From positions 17,812,775-17,876,774 of the forward strand of contig NC_135717.1 in the NCBI RefSeq assembly GCF_964656455.1: a DNA stretch of 64,000 nt, in the 5' to 3' direction. The notes under the pieces were generated by a model. That model ran no database searches, was not told the origin of the DNA, and worked only from the letters and a program-made list of their open reading frames with translations. This stretch comes from Halichoerus grypus (Eukaryota; Chordata; Mammalia; Carnivora; Phocidae). Position 1 is the stretch's first letter. Every line of letters starts with the position of its first letter. The translations under genes were made by a program, and so were the position numbers. Shown here one piece after another: positions 22,555 through 33,735 of this stretch.

Positions 22555-22654
22555 AGGAATCACTGCAAGCAAGAGAAACTCATTTGAAATGGCCTTGAGC
22601 AAAAAAAAAAAAAAAAAAAAAGGGAACTATGGTCTTTTTTTTTATAGATTCTGA

Positions 22655-22857
22655 TTTTTTCTAAAGATTTTATTTATTTATTTGTTTGAGAGAGAGTGAG
22701 AGCACAAGTGGGGGGAGAAGCAGAGGGAGAGGGACAAGCAAGACTCTGTGCTGAGCTTGGAGCCCGATGCGGGGCTTGATCTCACGACCCTGAGATCATG
22801 ACCTGAGCCAAAACCAAGAGTGAGACGCTTAACTGACTGAGCCACCCAGGCGTCCCC
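22655..22857 (-). mobile_element. Can-SINE, antisense
   Basis: Starts TTTTTTCTAAAGATTTTATTTATTTATTTG, with a GA-rich middle, GGGCTTGATCTCACGACC and ACTGAGCCACCCAGGCGTCCCC at its end. It lies in the tail of the older SINE that follows. Confidence 0.92.
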
Positions 22858-22859
22858 CC

Positions 22860-22957
22860 CACTTTAAAGTAATCTCTGTACCCAAGCTAGGGCTCAAACT
22901 TGCAACCCTGAGATGAAGAGTCACATGCTCCGCCGACTGAGCCAACCAGGCACCCCC
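22860..22957 (-). mobile_element. Short older Can-SINE, antisense
   Basis: The reverse complement reads GGGGTGCCTGGTTGGCTCAGTC, AGCATGTGACTCTTCATCTC and GGTACAGAGATTACTTTAAA: a short subtype lacking the TC stretch and ending in a GAGATTACTTAAA-type tail. It forms a same-orientation pair with the younger copy. Confidence 0.8.
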
Positions 22958-23374
22958 GTGGTGCCTCTTAATAGAAAGTCTCATGAGAAGAGTCTGGGTG
23001 TGTGACGTGGCTGGATCAAGCAGGGTTGTTGGGACTCTGTCTTTCCAGCACTTGGCTCTGCCTTCCTCTGGATTAGCTTCATTCTCAAGCGGACCCTCCC
23101 CTCTGGCTGTCCCTGACAGCTTTGAGCTTCCCTCCTGTCCTTCCAAGAACTTCAGTGGAAAAGCAAGGTCTTCCTTCCCAAGGTCGAAACAAAAGTCCCA
23201 GAACTGGTTCTCAGAGGATGAACTGGATTGTGTCCCCAGCCCTGAACTGATCAGTGTGGCCCAAGTGGGTGGCCAGGCCTTGGTCACTTGTGCCCTTGGT
23301 CACATGGTGACACCCCAGGGGGCAGGAGATGAAGACATCTCTGCCCGAGCCACGTGGTCTGAGAGTGAGAGGAG

Positions 23375-23835
23375 TGTAGCAGTTAGCTCTTGCCACGTAA
23401 CGCTGTGTAACAACAACACCTCCGTGGCATACAACAATAAATGCCTCCATGGTAGGCATTTACTCAGCTTGAGTGTGTGGCTCAGCAACTTAGGCTGGGC
23501 TGGGCTCACTCACGTGCAGTGGGCACTGGCTGGGGGCTGGGATGATGGAGGCAACCTGGGCCTCTTATCCTCCAACAGGCTAGCCGGGGCCGTTCTCATG
23601 GTCGTGTCAGAGACGTGAACGCGGGAGCAAGCCACACTGTGTTGTGCTCTTCCAGCCCTTGCAGACACCGCGTGTACTTACATCCCATTGGCCAAAGCAA
23701 GTCACATGGCCGAGCCCAGAGTCGGCGTGTGGGGGTGCTGCAGAGTTATGGCGGCCAAGGGCATGGATACATGGAAGGGGGAGGAATTGGGGGTATTAAA
23801 GCAATCGCTCTATCACAGGCATCCTTCAGACTCCG
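23375..23835 (-). repeat. MLT1-like dispersed repeat, antisense
   Basis: GTGTAGCAGTTAGCTCTTGCCACGTAACG, CTGGGCTGGGCTCACTCACGTG, CTCTTATCCTCCAACAGGCTAGCC and CCCATTGGCCAAAGCAAGTCACATGGCC in the same order as at 5628-6090. Confidence 0.5.
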
Positions 23836-24159
23836 GGGCTGGTCCTAGTAAAAGGGGCAGTAGATGCTGGTCAGGTAGGAACAGAGATGCCCCCCTGACA
23901 CAGCAGGGGTGCATCTGGGAACCGGAGGAGTTTGTGGCCATGCCCTCCAACCCTGGCCTCCTTCTTTTAGCCAAGACACTACAGCTGTGCTTGAGGCCAG
24001 GGGTTCTTAACTGTTGGGGGCTCTGCGGCTCTATGATGCTGGCATAAAACCAGGTGCCCGCATCGCAGAGAAAGGCAACCCCCAAACACACCACTTGGCC
24101 GACAGTTTCCTGACGTCCATCCCCGGAGACCACATCAGGCTATCTCTGATCCACCTGGT
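23836..24159. other. No gene seen
   Basis: Unassigned intron DNA. Confidence 0.4.
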
Positions 24160-24345
24160 GTTTCCCGAACTTGGCCTATGCCCCCGATTCATCTAGAGAA
24201 CTTGTTAAAATGCAGATCCCCAGGGTCTTGCCCTTGGACTTTTTGCTTGGTGTGTCTGGGGTGAGGCCCGGGAATCTGTATTTCTAAATAGCTCCCCAGG
24301 GGTTTTGGGGAACACGGCGGGCATGAGCACCAGTGTTCGGAGCCA
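24160..24345 (+). repeat. MER5A DNA transposon
   Basis: GAGAACTTGTTAAAATGCAGATCCCCAGG, CTGGGGTGAGGCCCGGGAATCTGTATTTCTAAATAGCTCCCCAGGGG follow the MER5A consensus. Confidence 0.75.
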
Positions 24346-24404
24346 GCCCTGTCATTTTGCATCTGGGAATGAGGCAGTGGGCAGGCCTGGCTCCCTCCCT
24401 CCGA

Positions 24405-24475
24405 GCCCCTGCCTGCCGGCTCCCCCTTCCAGGCGGCTCCCCCTACCAGCCGGCTCCCCCTGCCTCCTGCTCTCT
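24405..24475 (+). repeat. Small tandem repeat of GGCTCCCCC unit
   Basis: GGCTCCCCCT-type units recur three times at about 20-25 bp spacing (near 24418, 24434 and 24460). Confidence 0.6.
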
Positions 24476-24659
24476 GGTCTCCTGGGACCACCTTCTGCTC
24501 CCCCTGCTCTAGGTGCTGGCCTCCCTGCAGTTCTGGATGCTCCAAGCTGATTTCCCACTGCGGGGGGTTGGCTGTTGCCCGTCCCTCGCCCAGAATTCCC
24601 TTCCCCTGTATCTGTAGGTCTCTGCCTCGTCAACCCCTAGCCCTAGCTTCTGTCTCCTC
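24476..24659. other. No gene seen
   Basis: Unassigned pyrimidine-rich DNA. Confidence 0.4.
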
Positions 24660-24820
24660 CTGAGGCGGCTCCCTGCAATGACCTTTTTATTTATTTCCGT
24701 GCCTCTTCACGATTTGTATCTCTCATCCCAAAGTGAGCACCTCAGAGCAGACCAGAGACGGCGTTCAGCTTCTCACTGTGGTGTCCCAGGAGCGGGACAC
24801 AGTGGTCCTTAGGAAGTGGC
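24660..24820 (+). repeat. L2 LINE fragment
   Basis: GCAATGACCTTTTTATTTATTTCCG, TTTGTATCTCTCATCCC and GAGCACCTCAGAGCAG resemble a diverged L2 3' end. Confidence 0.35.
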
Positions 24821-25129
24821 AAAATCCCCTGGGATCGGAGAGCTGACACCCAGTGCCTCCCCATCCTGGGAATGTGCATGTTGCCTTGGAAATGCTCAAA
24901 CCCCACGGAATCATTGAGGAGGGCTGTGGGGGTGGGGGTGGGCAGGCTGTGTGTGTGTCGGGGGAGGGGTGGGGGACAACGCGACGGGGCAGGGTCACAC
25001 AGCCCCCATGGCTCCCCAGGCCTGTCCCATGGACCTCACAGATCCCAAGGAACGTGTGGTTTGGGTGGGGACACTGGTGGAGACCGTGGTTTAGAACAGA
25101 GCAAGCAGGAGGTTTTCGTCTTCCGAGTT
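24821..25129. other. No gene seen
   Basis: Contains a G/T-rich stretch (24925-24975). No exon or repeat recognised. Confidence 0.4.
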
Positions 25130-25245
25130 TTCAGAGGAAACGTGGTCCTCAGTTTCTGTATCTGAAAAGTGGGGGTAATGGTGGTACCAGGCTTTTTGGA
25201 TGGGCTCCTTCCAGGGATTCCTGGTTGATATCTCCTCCACATGGA
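25130..25245 (+). repeat. MIR SINE fragment
   Basis: GTGGTCCTCAGTTTCTGTATCTGAAAAGTGGGGGTAATGGTGGTACC matches the middle of MIR. Confidence 0.5.
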
Positions 25246-26329
25246 AGGCCAGAATCCCTGCCCCCAAACAGTCCCTCAGCTCCAAAAATGAACACGAGGG
25301 ACCCGAACTCTGTAATTGGCTGGTGATGGTGGTGAGATGTGGAAGGTGGCCTGGCCCCACGCTGCCCAGGCCGTTGGGATAACTGGGTTGTAGGGTGTGG
25401 GGCCTGCCCACTTCCCTGCTGGGGTCACGGCCAGTGGCTGTGGGGGCCTTGTCCTGTGTCCCAGCCTCCCAGGGACCGGGTCCAAGGTGATGGCTGGACC
25501 AGGGTGGGGAGAGGACAGAGCGGGGTGGGGAGAAGCAGAGCAAGATGAAGGGACAGAGAGGAAGAGAGACAGACACAGGGGCACATGCAGACACACGCAC
25601 ACACATGTGCGCACGCGGAGGGAGCGGGCCTGAGGAGCTGGAGGGGAGCCGCGGAGGGGAGCCTGACATAGCCCGGGAGGCAGGAGGGGGCACCTCTGGC
25701 CCTTTCTCTGCCCTTTTCCAGGAGTCTGCGGCTCTGCCCAGGGCGGCTCTTCCAGGTCTTCCTCCCTTGGCCCTGGGCGTGGGGGGGCGGGGGGAGGCAG
25801 GGCAGCCAGGCCGGCCCCTCGCCCAGTCTCCCTCCTCACTCCACCCATGCCCTGTTGGGGGGCCTCTCCAAACCTACCAGGTTATTTTTGTCAGTCATTC
25901 GCAAGCTAGGAAACTCAGTCTGTGGGAGGCAGCTTCTCAGCAAGCCAACTGGATCTGCGCCCTGTCGCCTCTGGGACACACTTGTGGATCCTCCACAACC
26001 CTCTGTCTGTGTCCGTTTGTCCTCCCTTCTCTCCGGGCCTCTGTCCACCCTGCGTTCTCTGTCAGAGGGTCCAGCTCTGGAGAAGGGGAGGGAGAGGCTC
26101 AACTCCCTGCTTCTGTCTGTCCCCCCGTTCATGCCGCATCCCCCCACCTTGCCATGCGAGAGCTCTTCTGGGTGGTCCTGGAAGAAGCAGAGAGGGAGGG
26201 AGACCCTCCCCGGAACACAGTTGGGTGGGGTGGACACAAGTCTCCAGTCACCACTCTGTTGCTGCCTCCACTTGGGGGTTTGAAGGGAATGGACAAACCC
26301 CACACTAACCACTTGCTGTCGCGCCCTCA
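25246..26329. other. No gene seen
   Basis: GC-rich intron DNA with an imperfect AC-rich patch (25566-25620). Frames of 297 (plus) and 200 (minus) codons overlap on opposite strands, lack domains and are treated as chance. Confidence 0.45.
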
Positions 26330-26645
26330 CCAGCCGGGACAGGCTGCGTCATGCTGCCGTAACCGGCTGCAAATCTGGGAAGGTTCAAACAACCGTGGCG
26401 ACTGTGTTTCATGTTGTCCTCCTCAGGGACCCGGATAAGAGAGGCTCCATCTCCAGGCCTCCATGGCTGCTGAGGCCAGGGCACGGGATGAGTTTCTGCC
26501 TAGAAATGGCACCTGCCACTGGCCAGAGCAAATCCCAAGGTCGCATCTAACATCCTCAGGGGCTGGAGGATGGCCGTCCTACCATGGGCCTAGAAGCAGG
26601 GAGCTGGGAAGACTGGTGACGGCGGCGGGGATGGCTACCACACCC
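26330..26645 (-). repeat. MLT1-like or related repeat, diverged
   Basis: CAGGCTGCGTCATGCTGCCGTAACCGGCTGC and the later GGAGGATGGCCGTCC, GGCTACCACACCC are reminiscent of the antisense LTR-like copies elsewhere in the window. Confidence 0.3.
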
Positions 26646-26779
26646 GCACCCTGCCCCTCTCAGCCCCATCTCAACAAACGACAAAAGACACAGACGCACA
26701 TACACACCACTCAGTCCATCAGCACATCCTATTGGCTTCTTTGAAAATCATATCCGGAGTCCAAACATTTCTCGCCCTC

Positions 26780-27245
26780 TCTCTGCTACCGTGGCTGAGC
26801 CAGGACCATCCCTTGCCTGGACAACCCCAGCACCCCCCTCACTGGTCTTCCTGCCTCCCCTTGTGCCCCATAGTCTGCTAAGAGTTCCTGTACTCATTGG
26901 ATGACGTCCCTCCAGTGGTCTCATCTCACTTGGGTAAAGCCAAAGTCCTTCCAGTGGCTGCAGAACCGGACCTAAGTTGTCCCTCTTGTCTATTACATTG
27001 TTCCTCGCTTCCTCTGCTGGGCTTTTGTGCCCACCCCCGGGCATGTTTCTGCCTCAGGGCCTTTGCACTTACAGATTCCTCAGCCTGAACACTCTTTCCC
27101 AGATTCCCACCCCTTCACTAATAAAATATGGGGGGTCTTCTCTGGTCACTCTGTTTAAAACCGTGACCCCCCACTCCCAGCACTCTTCCACCACTCAGCT
27201 TAATTTTTTTTCCTATAACGCTTCTCCTCCTGACATTCATGGACC
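26780..27245 (+). repeat. L2 LINE 3' region
   Basis: CCTCCAGTGGTCTCATCTCACTTGGGTAAAGCC, GCCTCAGGGCCTTTGCACTTACAGATTCC, AACACTCTTTCCCAGATTCCC in L2 order. Confidence 0.65.
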
Positions 27246-27589
27246 TCAAATGCCCCAGTGACAGTCAGCCCATTCTCAGAGAATCACGAGCTACATCGAC
27301 TCTGTTTTATGGACAAGGACACTCAGTCTCTGCAGGGAAAATGACTCCTTGCAGAGCTGGCGCTGGGACCCGGATTGGTTCCCCTTGGCCCTGGCTTCTA
27401 GCTGCTGGTCTTTTGTTATCCCTTAAAGATCCACAGACCTTGATCTTCAGTTTCATGACTTCTGCTCGATTTGTCAGAAGAACGGTTATTTAAAAATAGC
27501 CCTTCCCCGCTCCCCAAGAAGCCACTTTTCCTGGGATGGGTAGGAAGTGAACAGTTGGAATTACTCCGAAGGGAAGCCTTGAGATTCTT
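27246..27589. other. No gene seen; possible MIR trace
   Basis: TTTTATGGACAAGGACACTCAGTCTCTGCAGGG at 27303 is a weak reverse MIR core. The rest is unassigned. Confidence 0.4.
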
Positions 27590-27764
27590 TTTTTAAAAAA
27601 AGATTTTATTTATTTATTAGAGAGAGAGAGAATGAGCAGGGGGAGGGGCAGAGGGAGAGGGAGAAGCAGGCTTCCTGCTGAGCAGGGAGCCCAATGCGGA
27701 GTCCTGGGATCATGACCTGAGCCGAAGGCAGACGCTTAACCAACTGAGCCACCCGGGTGCCCCG
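27590..27764 (-). mobile_element. Can-SINE, antisense, with target duplication
   Basis: AAGATTTTATTTATTTATTAGAG start and AACTGAGCCACCCGGGTGCCCC end. Duplication AGCCTTGAGATTCTT (27575-27589) and AGCCTTGGGATTCTT (27765-27779), one mismatch. Confidence 0.95.
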
Positions 27765-27779
27765 AGCCTTGGGATTCTT

Positions 27780-28060
27780 ATTCATTCTTTCATTGAGTTT
27801 TGTGAGCACCTACTATATGTTAGGTTTTGTCTGTAAGTGCAGGGATGTTAGCAGGTAACAAGACAGAGGGAGTTTTTAATCTCATGGAGCTTGCATTCTA
27901 GAGCAGGAAGACAGACACGAGGTTGTATATACATTTGTGCATTTTACTGAGATTTATTGAGCCCCTGCTAAGGCCACTGTGGGTTTGGTGGTGAGCAAAA
28001 CAGACAAAGGCCTTGTCTTCACAGATCTGACATCCTAGGCAATGAGAACAGGTTTATTGG
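27780..28060 (-). repeat. L2 LINE, antisense
   Basis: TTCATTCTTTCATTGAGTTTTGTGAGCACCTACTATATG, GGAGCTTGCATTCTAGAGCAGG, and a second run TTTATTGAGCCCCTGCTAAGG ... GCAAAACAGACAAAGGCC. Confidence 0.5.
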
Positions 28061-28429
28061 TGATCCTGGCCATGTGGCACCAGATTCAGGCCAGAGTGAC
28101 CCTGGGACTCAGGGGTTGGGGAAACAATCAGACTCCCTGCAGGAGTGAAGGCTGACTGGCTGATTCCACATGTGTTCTTGCTTGCACCAGCCCGACACAT
28201 CTCTGTGACTTTTCATTTTCCTGCTAACGGTGGTGGAGTAGAATTTGGAGACCTATGGTCATCTTTCCATATATGGACCCTCACCTACCAGCCAAGTTGT
28301 TCTCGACCTTCAAGTATTTTCTGGGACAGTTATTCCCGTTTTCAAGGATTTATCCTCCTTTGTAATAAGAGATTATTTGGAAGGATTTTCTGGAGGCTGT
28401 CTTGTCTTCTTCAGTCTTCATTTACTTAT
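28061..28429. other. No gene seen
   Basis: Unassigned. A 106-codon frame at 28145-28465 lacks motifs. Confidence 0.4.
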
Positions 28430-28965
28430 TTATTAATTCACTCATTCATTCAGCCTGTTTACTGAGAGTTTATCTGCTGGGCACCAGGAATATTGGAGAA
28501 CTTGATGAACAAGGTCCCTGCTCGCAAGGAGCTCACATCCCAGTGGAGAGAGAGAGAATAGATAAGTTAATAAAATAATAATAGCTAATTCAGTAATTTC
28601 ATAGAGACGTAAGTGCTACAGAACAGGGCCATGAGGTGGCACTCAAGGTTGGAGTTGCTTTTTTTTTTTTTTTTTAAGATTTTATTTATTTATTTGACAG
28701 AGAGAGAGCACAAGGCGGAGTGGCAGGCAGAGGGAGAAGGAGAAGCAGACTCCCTTCTGAGCTGGGAGCCCGATGTAGGACTCGATCCCTGGATCCCGGG
28801 ATCATGACCTGAGCTGAAGGCAGACACTTAACCATCTGACCCACCCAGGCGTCCCCGAGATTAGAGTTTTTGATAGGGTGTCATGGAAACTTCCTTGAAG
28901 GAGTGCCTCAAGAAGTGAGACCCGAATGAGCTAAGGGAGGCAGCCTTCTGGGGGCGAGGAGAATT
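28430..28965 (-). repeat. L2 LINE, antisense, split by a Can-SINE
   Basis: ATTCACTCATTCATTCAGCC, CTGGGCACCAGGAATATTGG, AACAAGGTCCCTGCTCGCAAGGAGCTCACATCCCAG before the SINE; TTCCTTGAAGGAGTGCC and GGCAGAAGTAG after it. Confidence 0.6.
28659..28856 (-). mobile_element. Can-SINE, antisense
   Basis: T run, AAGATTTTATTTATTTATTTGACAG, GA-rich middle, GATCCCGGGATCATGACCTG, CCACCCAGGCGTCCCC. Target duplication is weak (TTGGAGTT / TTAGAGTT). Confidence 0.94.
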
Positions 28966-29439
28966 CTAGGCAGAAGTAGTTCATCCTTAGTGGTGGGTCA
29001 CTTTGGTTTTCTATCCACGGAGTCAATTTTCTGTGAGTTGTGTTTTCTTGGAAAATAATTTATTCATCGAGAGTTTTGAACTGACTTGAGTAAAATTTAG
29101 CACAGTATTTTCTTAGGATTAAAAGGAAAAGTCTCTCTTTGATTGGTTTCCTTTTTGTACTCCTTGTCCTGTGGATTTGAGTTTTCTTTCTCTTGTTTTT
29201 CTTGTTGGAGTCTGCCGAGTGTGATAGGGGCCCTGGTGAACGTTGCTTTTCACACCCTCCAGAAAATGCAGACTGGCTTGAAATCCTTACATGGGACCTG
29301 GGCTGAGATGTCACATCCTCACTCTGGAGACCCTGATAATTTGGTCCAGCTTCCCCTCCTTATTTTTCAGCCCAGATCTTGCCAGGCTGTTTTACGGTCC
29401 CTGCCCTCCTCCCATCCCAACCCCCCTGCCTGTTTTTAA
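28966..29439. other. No gene seen
   Basis: Unassigned, T-rich. The short frames carry no motif. Confidence 0.4.
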
Positions 29440-30600
29440 GAATCAGTTCTCTAAAAAAAAAAAAAAAAAGAATCGGTTCTCTATCAATTCTGTTTGTTTA
29501 AATTTTCGAATACAGCCTGTTTTCCTTTGGCTCAGTTTTTTGGGGTTTGTTTTATTAGCATTTTCACATATTTGAGTTGAAAACTTTGTTTCTGTAGTTA
29601 AAAAAAAAAAAATGCATTTAATGCTATGAGTTTGCCTCTGAGCCTCACTTTGGCCCTGTCTTGTGAGTTTCAAAATACATTGCTTTCTTTGAAATGATTT
29701 TCTGAAATCACAATTTTGTCTCTAACAGTTCTTTTTTTTTTTTTAAGATTTTATTTATTTATTAGAGGAAGAGAGAGTGGGAGAGAGAGAGAAAGCATGA
29801 GCAGGGGGAGGGGCAGAGGGAGAAGCAGACTCCCCGCTGAGCAGGGAGCCTGATGCAGGACTCAAACCCAGGACCCCGGGATCATGACCTGAGCCGAAGG
29901 CAGACGCTTAACGACTGAGCCACCCAGGCGCCCTTGTCTCTAATGGTTCTGAAACTTCATTTTCGTTTCTCATTAATGCAAGAATAATTTAGTAGAGCAC
30001 TAGAAATTTCCCAGTGCTTTGTCTTATTTGCTGAAATGTTTGGCATCGATTTCTAGTTTTATTGAATCATAAAGTGACCTGTGAACTTTCTGCTTCATAA
30101 TCCTTAAGAATTTTTTGGGCAGTGTCTTGGTAAATGTCCCTGAAAAAGCAGGGACAGTCCCTGTGTGTCGGGTAAAGCAGCTCTATAGCTATATTATTCA
30201 AGGACTTTCTTGTTTATTTCTCTGCTGTCTTGATGTGACAAAAGCTGAAGTAGGTCAAAGTCTTTCCCTTCCATAGAATTCTTTCCATTTTTACTTGTGT
30301 CTCTGCTAGTTTTTGTTTTTATAAAGTTTGATTCGATGTTATTCATCACAGAACGATTCATGACAGTTATATTTTCATTGTGAAATTGTGGATTTTATCT
30401 TTTGTCAAGATAAAATGACTGTTTTCCCCTAGTGAATGCTTTTTGCTTTGGATTCTATTTTTTCATATTTTAATATTGCTATCCCAGCTTTGTTTTGTTT
30501 GCATCCCTTTGATGTGTCTCTCTCTAGCCTTTTCATTTTAACTTTCCATGTCTTTTTGGTAGGTGCATATCTAGCAAGAGCAGTATAGTTAGATTCAGTC
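29440..30600 (-). repeat. Old L1 ORF2 region, antisense
   Basis: ATTTTAATATTGCTATCCCAGCTTTGTTTTG, CCTTTGATGTGTCTCTC, CATTTTAACTTTCCATGTCTTTTTGG are the usual antisense ORF2 text of L1M elements. Stops break every frame, so no protein is made. It is split by a Can-SINE. Confidence 0.6.
29733..29933 (-). mobile_element. Can-SINE, antisense, with target duplication
   Basis: Duplication TTGTCTCTAACAGTTCT (29716-29732) and TTGTCTCTAATGGTTCT (29934-29950), two mismatches. Head GCCACCCAGGCGCCC at the right end. Confidence 0.95.
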
Positions 30601-32124
30601 TTCCAGTACAACCGGGGCATCTTAACCAAACAACATTTATAAATACATCCGATCTCATTTCTACTTCAAGGGTGGGCCATGTGGTGCCTCCACCAAGGCG
30701 AGAGGAGGCTCGAGGACCCAGTTTCAATTCCAGCCCAGAGGAGCAGAGACACAAAAGAAAGAAAGATTCTCTCCACCTCTTGAGTTGGGTCTCATTATGT
30801 CCCTAAGTCATGTCTTCCTTTGGGCAGAGGTTTAAGTGTCTCGGGCTCAGTGTCCCTAACACTCCACGTTGCTGGTTCAGGTTTCTGCAGGGTCGGTCTG
30901 CCCTTCATTGCTTCTGATGGGTAACTCTACCTTTGTATCTGTGGGACCTTACGATCCTTCCTGTCTGCATGTGGCTCCCATTTCAACTGGACTGCTTTGC
31001 TGGCAGCTCTCCTCAAATGAAATCTGTTGTCTTAGCTCCAATCTGCCAAGCCTCGGTTATAGAGTTTAGAGTTTATGCTTTCTTAGGGACATAAACAAAT
31101 GCTTTTACGAGTTATCCGTGCTTCCTTTAATGAGTACCTTCCAAAGAGGTACTTCTCTTCTCTATCTTGAGTATATTGTTCCTCTTTCTAGGTTTGTAGG
31201 ATTGTCCCCCCAGTGCCCTATGTGTGATTATTTTCCATGTGCTTCCTCATTTTGGGTATGGAATGGTCTCTCCAGGCCTAGTATTTGCTCACACATAGAG
31301 CGGGTTCTCTTTGATCTTTCTCACCCACCTGGCTGCTCTTAATTCCTGTTCACCTGTCTTAAGACCTTAACTGGTCCTGAAGACTGGCATTTATATCGCT
31401 AAGCTGATTTCTGTTTTGGGGGATTTTAAAAATATTTTGTGACTCTGCTAGCTAGAGGTTGGACCTCCCTTGCTCACCTCCTGATGAACCTTGAATATGG
31501 CAAAGAGGAATTACTTTCCTTAACAGAAATGGTTGATATAAAACTACACTTCCCCAGGTGCACCCTGCCTACAATTTTTCCCGTCTTTGCCCAGTTTTCT
31601 TTGCAATTCAAGATGCGACACGCTGTTGCCTGTCCACTCAGGCTCTCAGGCATGTGCCCTCACTGTGGATCGCAGATGCTGGCTGGCCGGCCGCAAGCTG
31701 GGGTGAGTGGTCCTGGTCTCCATAGAAAGTGCTCAGTGCTCCAGAGGATGGGCGCTGCCTCTGCCACAGCCGGCGATATTGTGGACTTAGGGCAGCGGAG
31801 CCCTTTAAGCTTCTTCTTCCTTGGCTGCAAAGATAAGTGGACTCATGGAAATTCCTTTTTGGTCCAGCAGAGATCATTGCCGATAGACCCCAACTGTAGC
31901 TCCCCTTGTAGCATTTCACTGCTTTATGTGTCTCCTTGACATTTTGGTTGAAAGATGGACAAGGGGGGAAAATCACACATCCCTGGCCCGCCGCCAGTCT
32001 TAAGCTAGAAGCCCACATCCTCTGATGGGCACAGGTTTTGAGAAGGAGGAGGGGAAAGTGTGGTAGACATCTCCACTGGATTTAGAATCTAGAAAATATA
32101 AGTTGGCGTTGTGACCCATTTATT
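30601..32124. other. No gene seen
   Basis: Unassigned intron DNA. A 166-codon frame (31439-31939) and an overlapping minus frame carry no recognisable domain. No transposon was recognised. Confidence 0.4.
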
Positions 32125-32270
32125 CACTCATTCGCTCCTTCATTACACGACTACTCACTAAGCTCTGGATAGACGTTAATATTTTATCAGGTGCCTTATC
32201 CTGATAGGAACTGGAGATAAAAAATGGCTAGCATTGGGTCTCTGTCCTGGCAAAGAATTCCTCCAGGGCC
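32125..32270 (-). repeat. L2 LINE fragment, antisense
   Basis: TTCACTCATTCGCTCCTTCATTACACGACTACTCACTAAGCTCTGG and GGGTCTCTGTCCTGGCAAAG. Confidence 0.45.
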
Positions 32271-32274
32271 AGCT

Positions 32275-32420
32275 CTGTGTGATCCTGACTAAATGACTCA
32301 ACCTAGCGGAGCCTCATTTTACCCGTCGATAAAATGGCCATAAAAGCCCAAAACATCTGAAGGGTCATTGTGAGCTTGAGAAGGTGCAACATATGGGGTG
32401 AGGTCTCTTCCCTAGCGCCC
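32275..32420 (+). repeat. MIR SINE fragment
   Basis: TGATCCTGACTAAATGACTCAACC, GAGCCTCATTTTACCCGTCGATAAAATGGCC, GGGTCATTGTGAGCTTGAG. Confidence 0.5.
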
Positions 32421-32734
32421 AGCACTGGGGTGCAGGAACGCATTTGATGCCTTCAGGTCTGGATGAAGCTCTTGTAATGCAGGGAGATGGTCTGGGATGG
32501 GGACACTGGTGGGAAAAGAGATGCCAGGCTCTTAACTGGCTCCAGGAGATGCCTGGGGGCGCAGCCCAGGAGTCTGGCTAGTCACCCACCTGCCGCGTGT
32601 CCAGAGTAGGAGCTCAGCGGAGGGAAGGGTCTCTGTTCTGGGGGCTGGGAGACTGTCTCTATCTCCTGGGTCCCACTCAGCGGAAGGGGTTCTCTATTTT
32701 CTTTGCTGGAAAGGCACCTATCCTTGAAATTTCA
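32421..32734. other. No gene seen
   Basis: Unassigned intron DNA. Confidence 0.4.
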
Positions 32735-33660
32735 TTCATTCACTCCTTAGAAAGTTTTTTGAGTGCATACTATATGCCAAGTGCTTTTTTTGTGTGTTTG
32801 TTTTTGTGTTTGGGGGCTAATTTTTTGGTAATAAGACTTCAGTGAGGGTGCCTGGGTGGCTCAGTCGTTAAGCATCTGCCTTCAGCTCAGGTCATGATCC
32901 CAGGGTCCTGGGATCGAGCTCCACACGGGAAGCCTCCTTCTCCCTCTCCCACTCTCCCTGCTTGTGTTCCCTCTCTCGCTGTGTCTCTCTCTGTCAAATA
33001 AATAAATTAAATCTTTTTTAAAAAAAAGTCTTCAGTGACAAAAAAGACAAGGTCTCTCTACTCTTACCAACTTTTGATTCCTTTTTAAGGGGGAGAGTGG
33101 TGAGGCAAGAAATAAACAAATTAATAAGGTGATTTCAGAGAGTGAGAAATACAGTGAAAGGGAGGTCACAGGGGAGGGAGGTCTCTATGGGGAGCCGATG
33201 TTTTCCCTGGGAACTGACTGTCAAAAAGGAGCCTCCCAGTGAAGATCTGGGGAAAGCGGGTCAGGCAGAGGGAACAGCAAGTGTATAGACCCTGAAGTGG
33301 GAGCAGGGATGGAGAAGAGGTGGGTATGGCTGGGGGTCAAGTTAGGAGGTGATGGCAGTGATCCTCACAAGACGGTAGAGTGAGCTGGAAGGGGTGGGTG
33401 TGGGGGAGGGGAATGGGCATCGGGAGGGGGTGGGCTGGGGAGCTGTTTTGCAGGAAGAAGCAACAGGACTTGATGAGGAGGCCAGCCAAGGAGGGAGAGG
33501 AGTCAGGGGTGACCCCTGGGGTTTTGATCTGAGAGACTGGTGGGTGGTGCCTTTTGCTGAGAGATGGAGGAAAACAGGGAGGAACAGGTTCAAGGGTGAA
33601 AATCAGTAATTTTGTTTTTGGGCATATTGAGGTATAAATACTCATGTTGACATCTGACCC
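32735..33660 (-). repeat. L2 LINE, antisense, split by a Can-SINE
   Basis: CATTCATTCACTCCTTAGAAAG and GAGTGCATACTATATGCCAAGTGC before the SINE; GGTCAGGCAGAGGGAACAGCAAGTGTATAGACCCTGAAG and GGGCATATTGAGGTATAAATACTCATG after it, as in the long L2 antisense body. Confidence 0.6.
32846..33029 (+). mobile_element. Can-SINE with target duplication
   Basis: GGGTGCCTGGGTGGCTCAGTC head, TC-rich part and CAAATAAATAAATTAAATC end. CTTCAGTGA is duplicated at 32837-32845 and 33030-33038. Confidence 0.95.
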
Positions 33661-33686
33661 GCTGAAGACCAAGGACAGAAGTCCAA

Positions 33687-33690
<4 letters not shown>

Positions 33691-33724
<34 letters not shown>
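33691..33724 (+). repeat. (GT)17 microsatellite
   Basis: Uninterrupted GT dinucleotides. Confidence 0.98.
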
Positions 33725-33725
<1 letters not shown>

Positions 33726-33735
33726 CTGTGGAGGT

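Larger units (their letters stand above)
22555..23345. repeat. Unnamed old repeat split by two Can-SINEs
   Basis: Left piece: GAGAAACTCATTTGAAATGGCCTTGAGC then a run of 21 A (22601-22621). Right piece from about 22970: CCAGCACTTGGCTCTGCC, TTAGCTTCATTCTCAAGCGG, ACAAAAGTCCCAGAAC, GTGGCCAGGCCTTGGTCAC. The same landmark order is seen at 41325-41760 and 44845-45655. Confidence 0.45.

Noticed and set aside
25545..26438. 297-codon plus-strand frame and overlapping 190-200-codon minus frames
   Set aside because: Long frames on both strands of the same GC-rich DNA point to chance. No domain or splice context was seen.
29440..30600. Possible intact L1 ORF2
   Set aside because: Stops interrupt every frame and a Can-SINE splits the region; only an old fragment remains.
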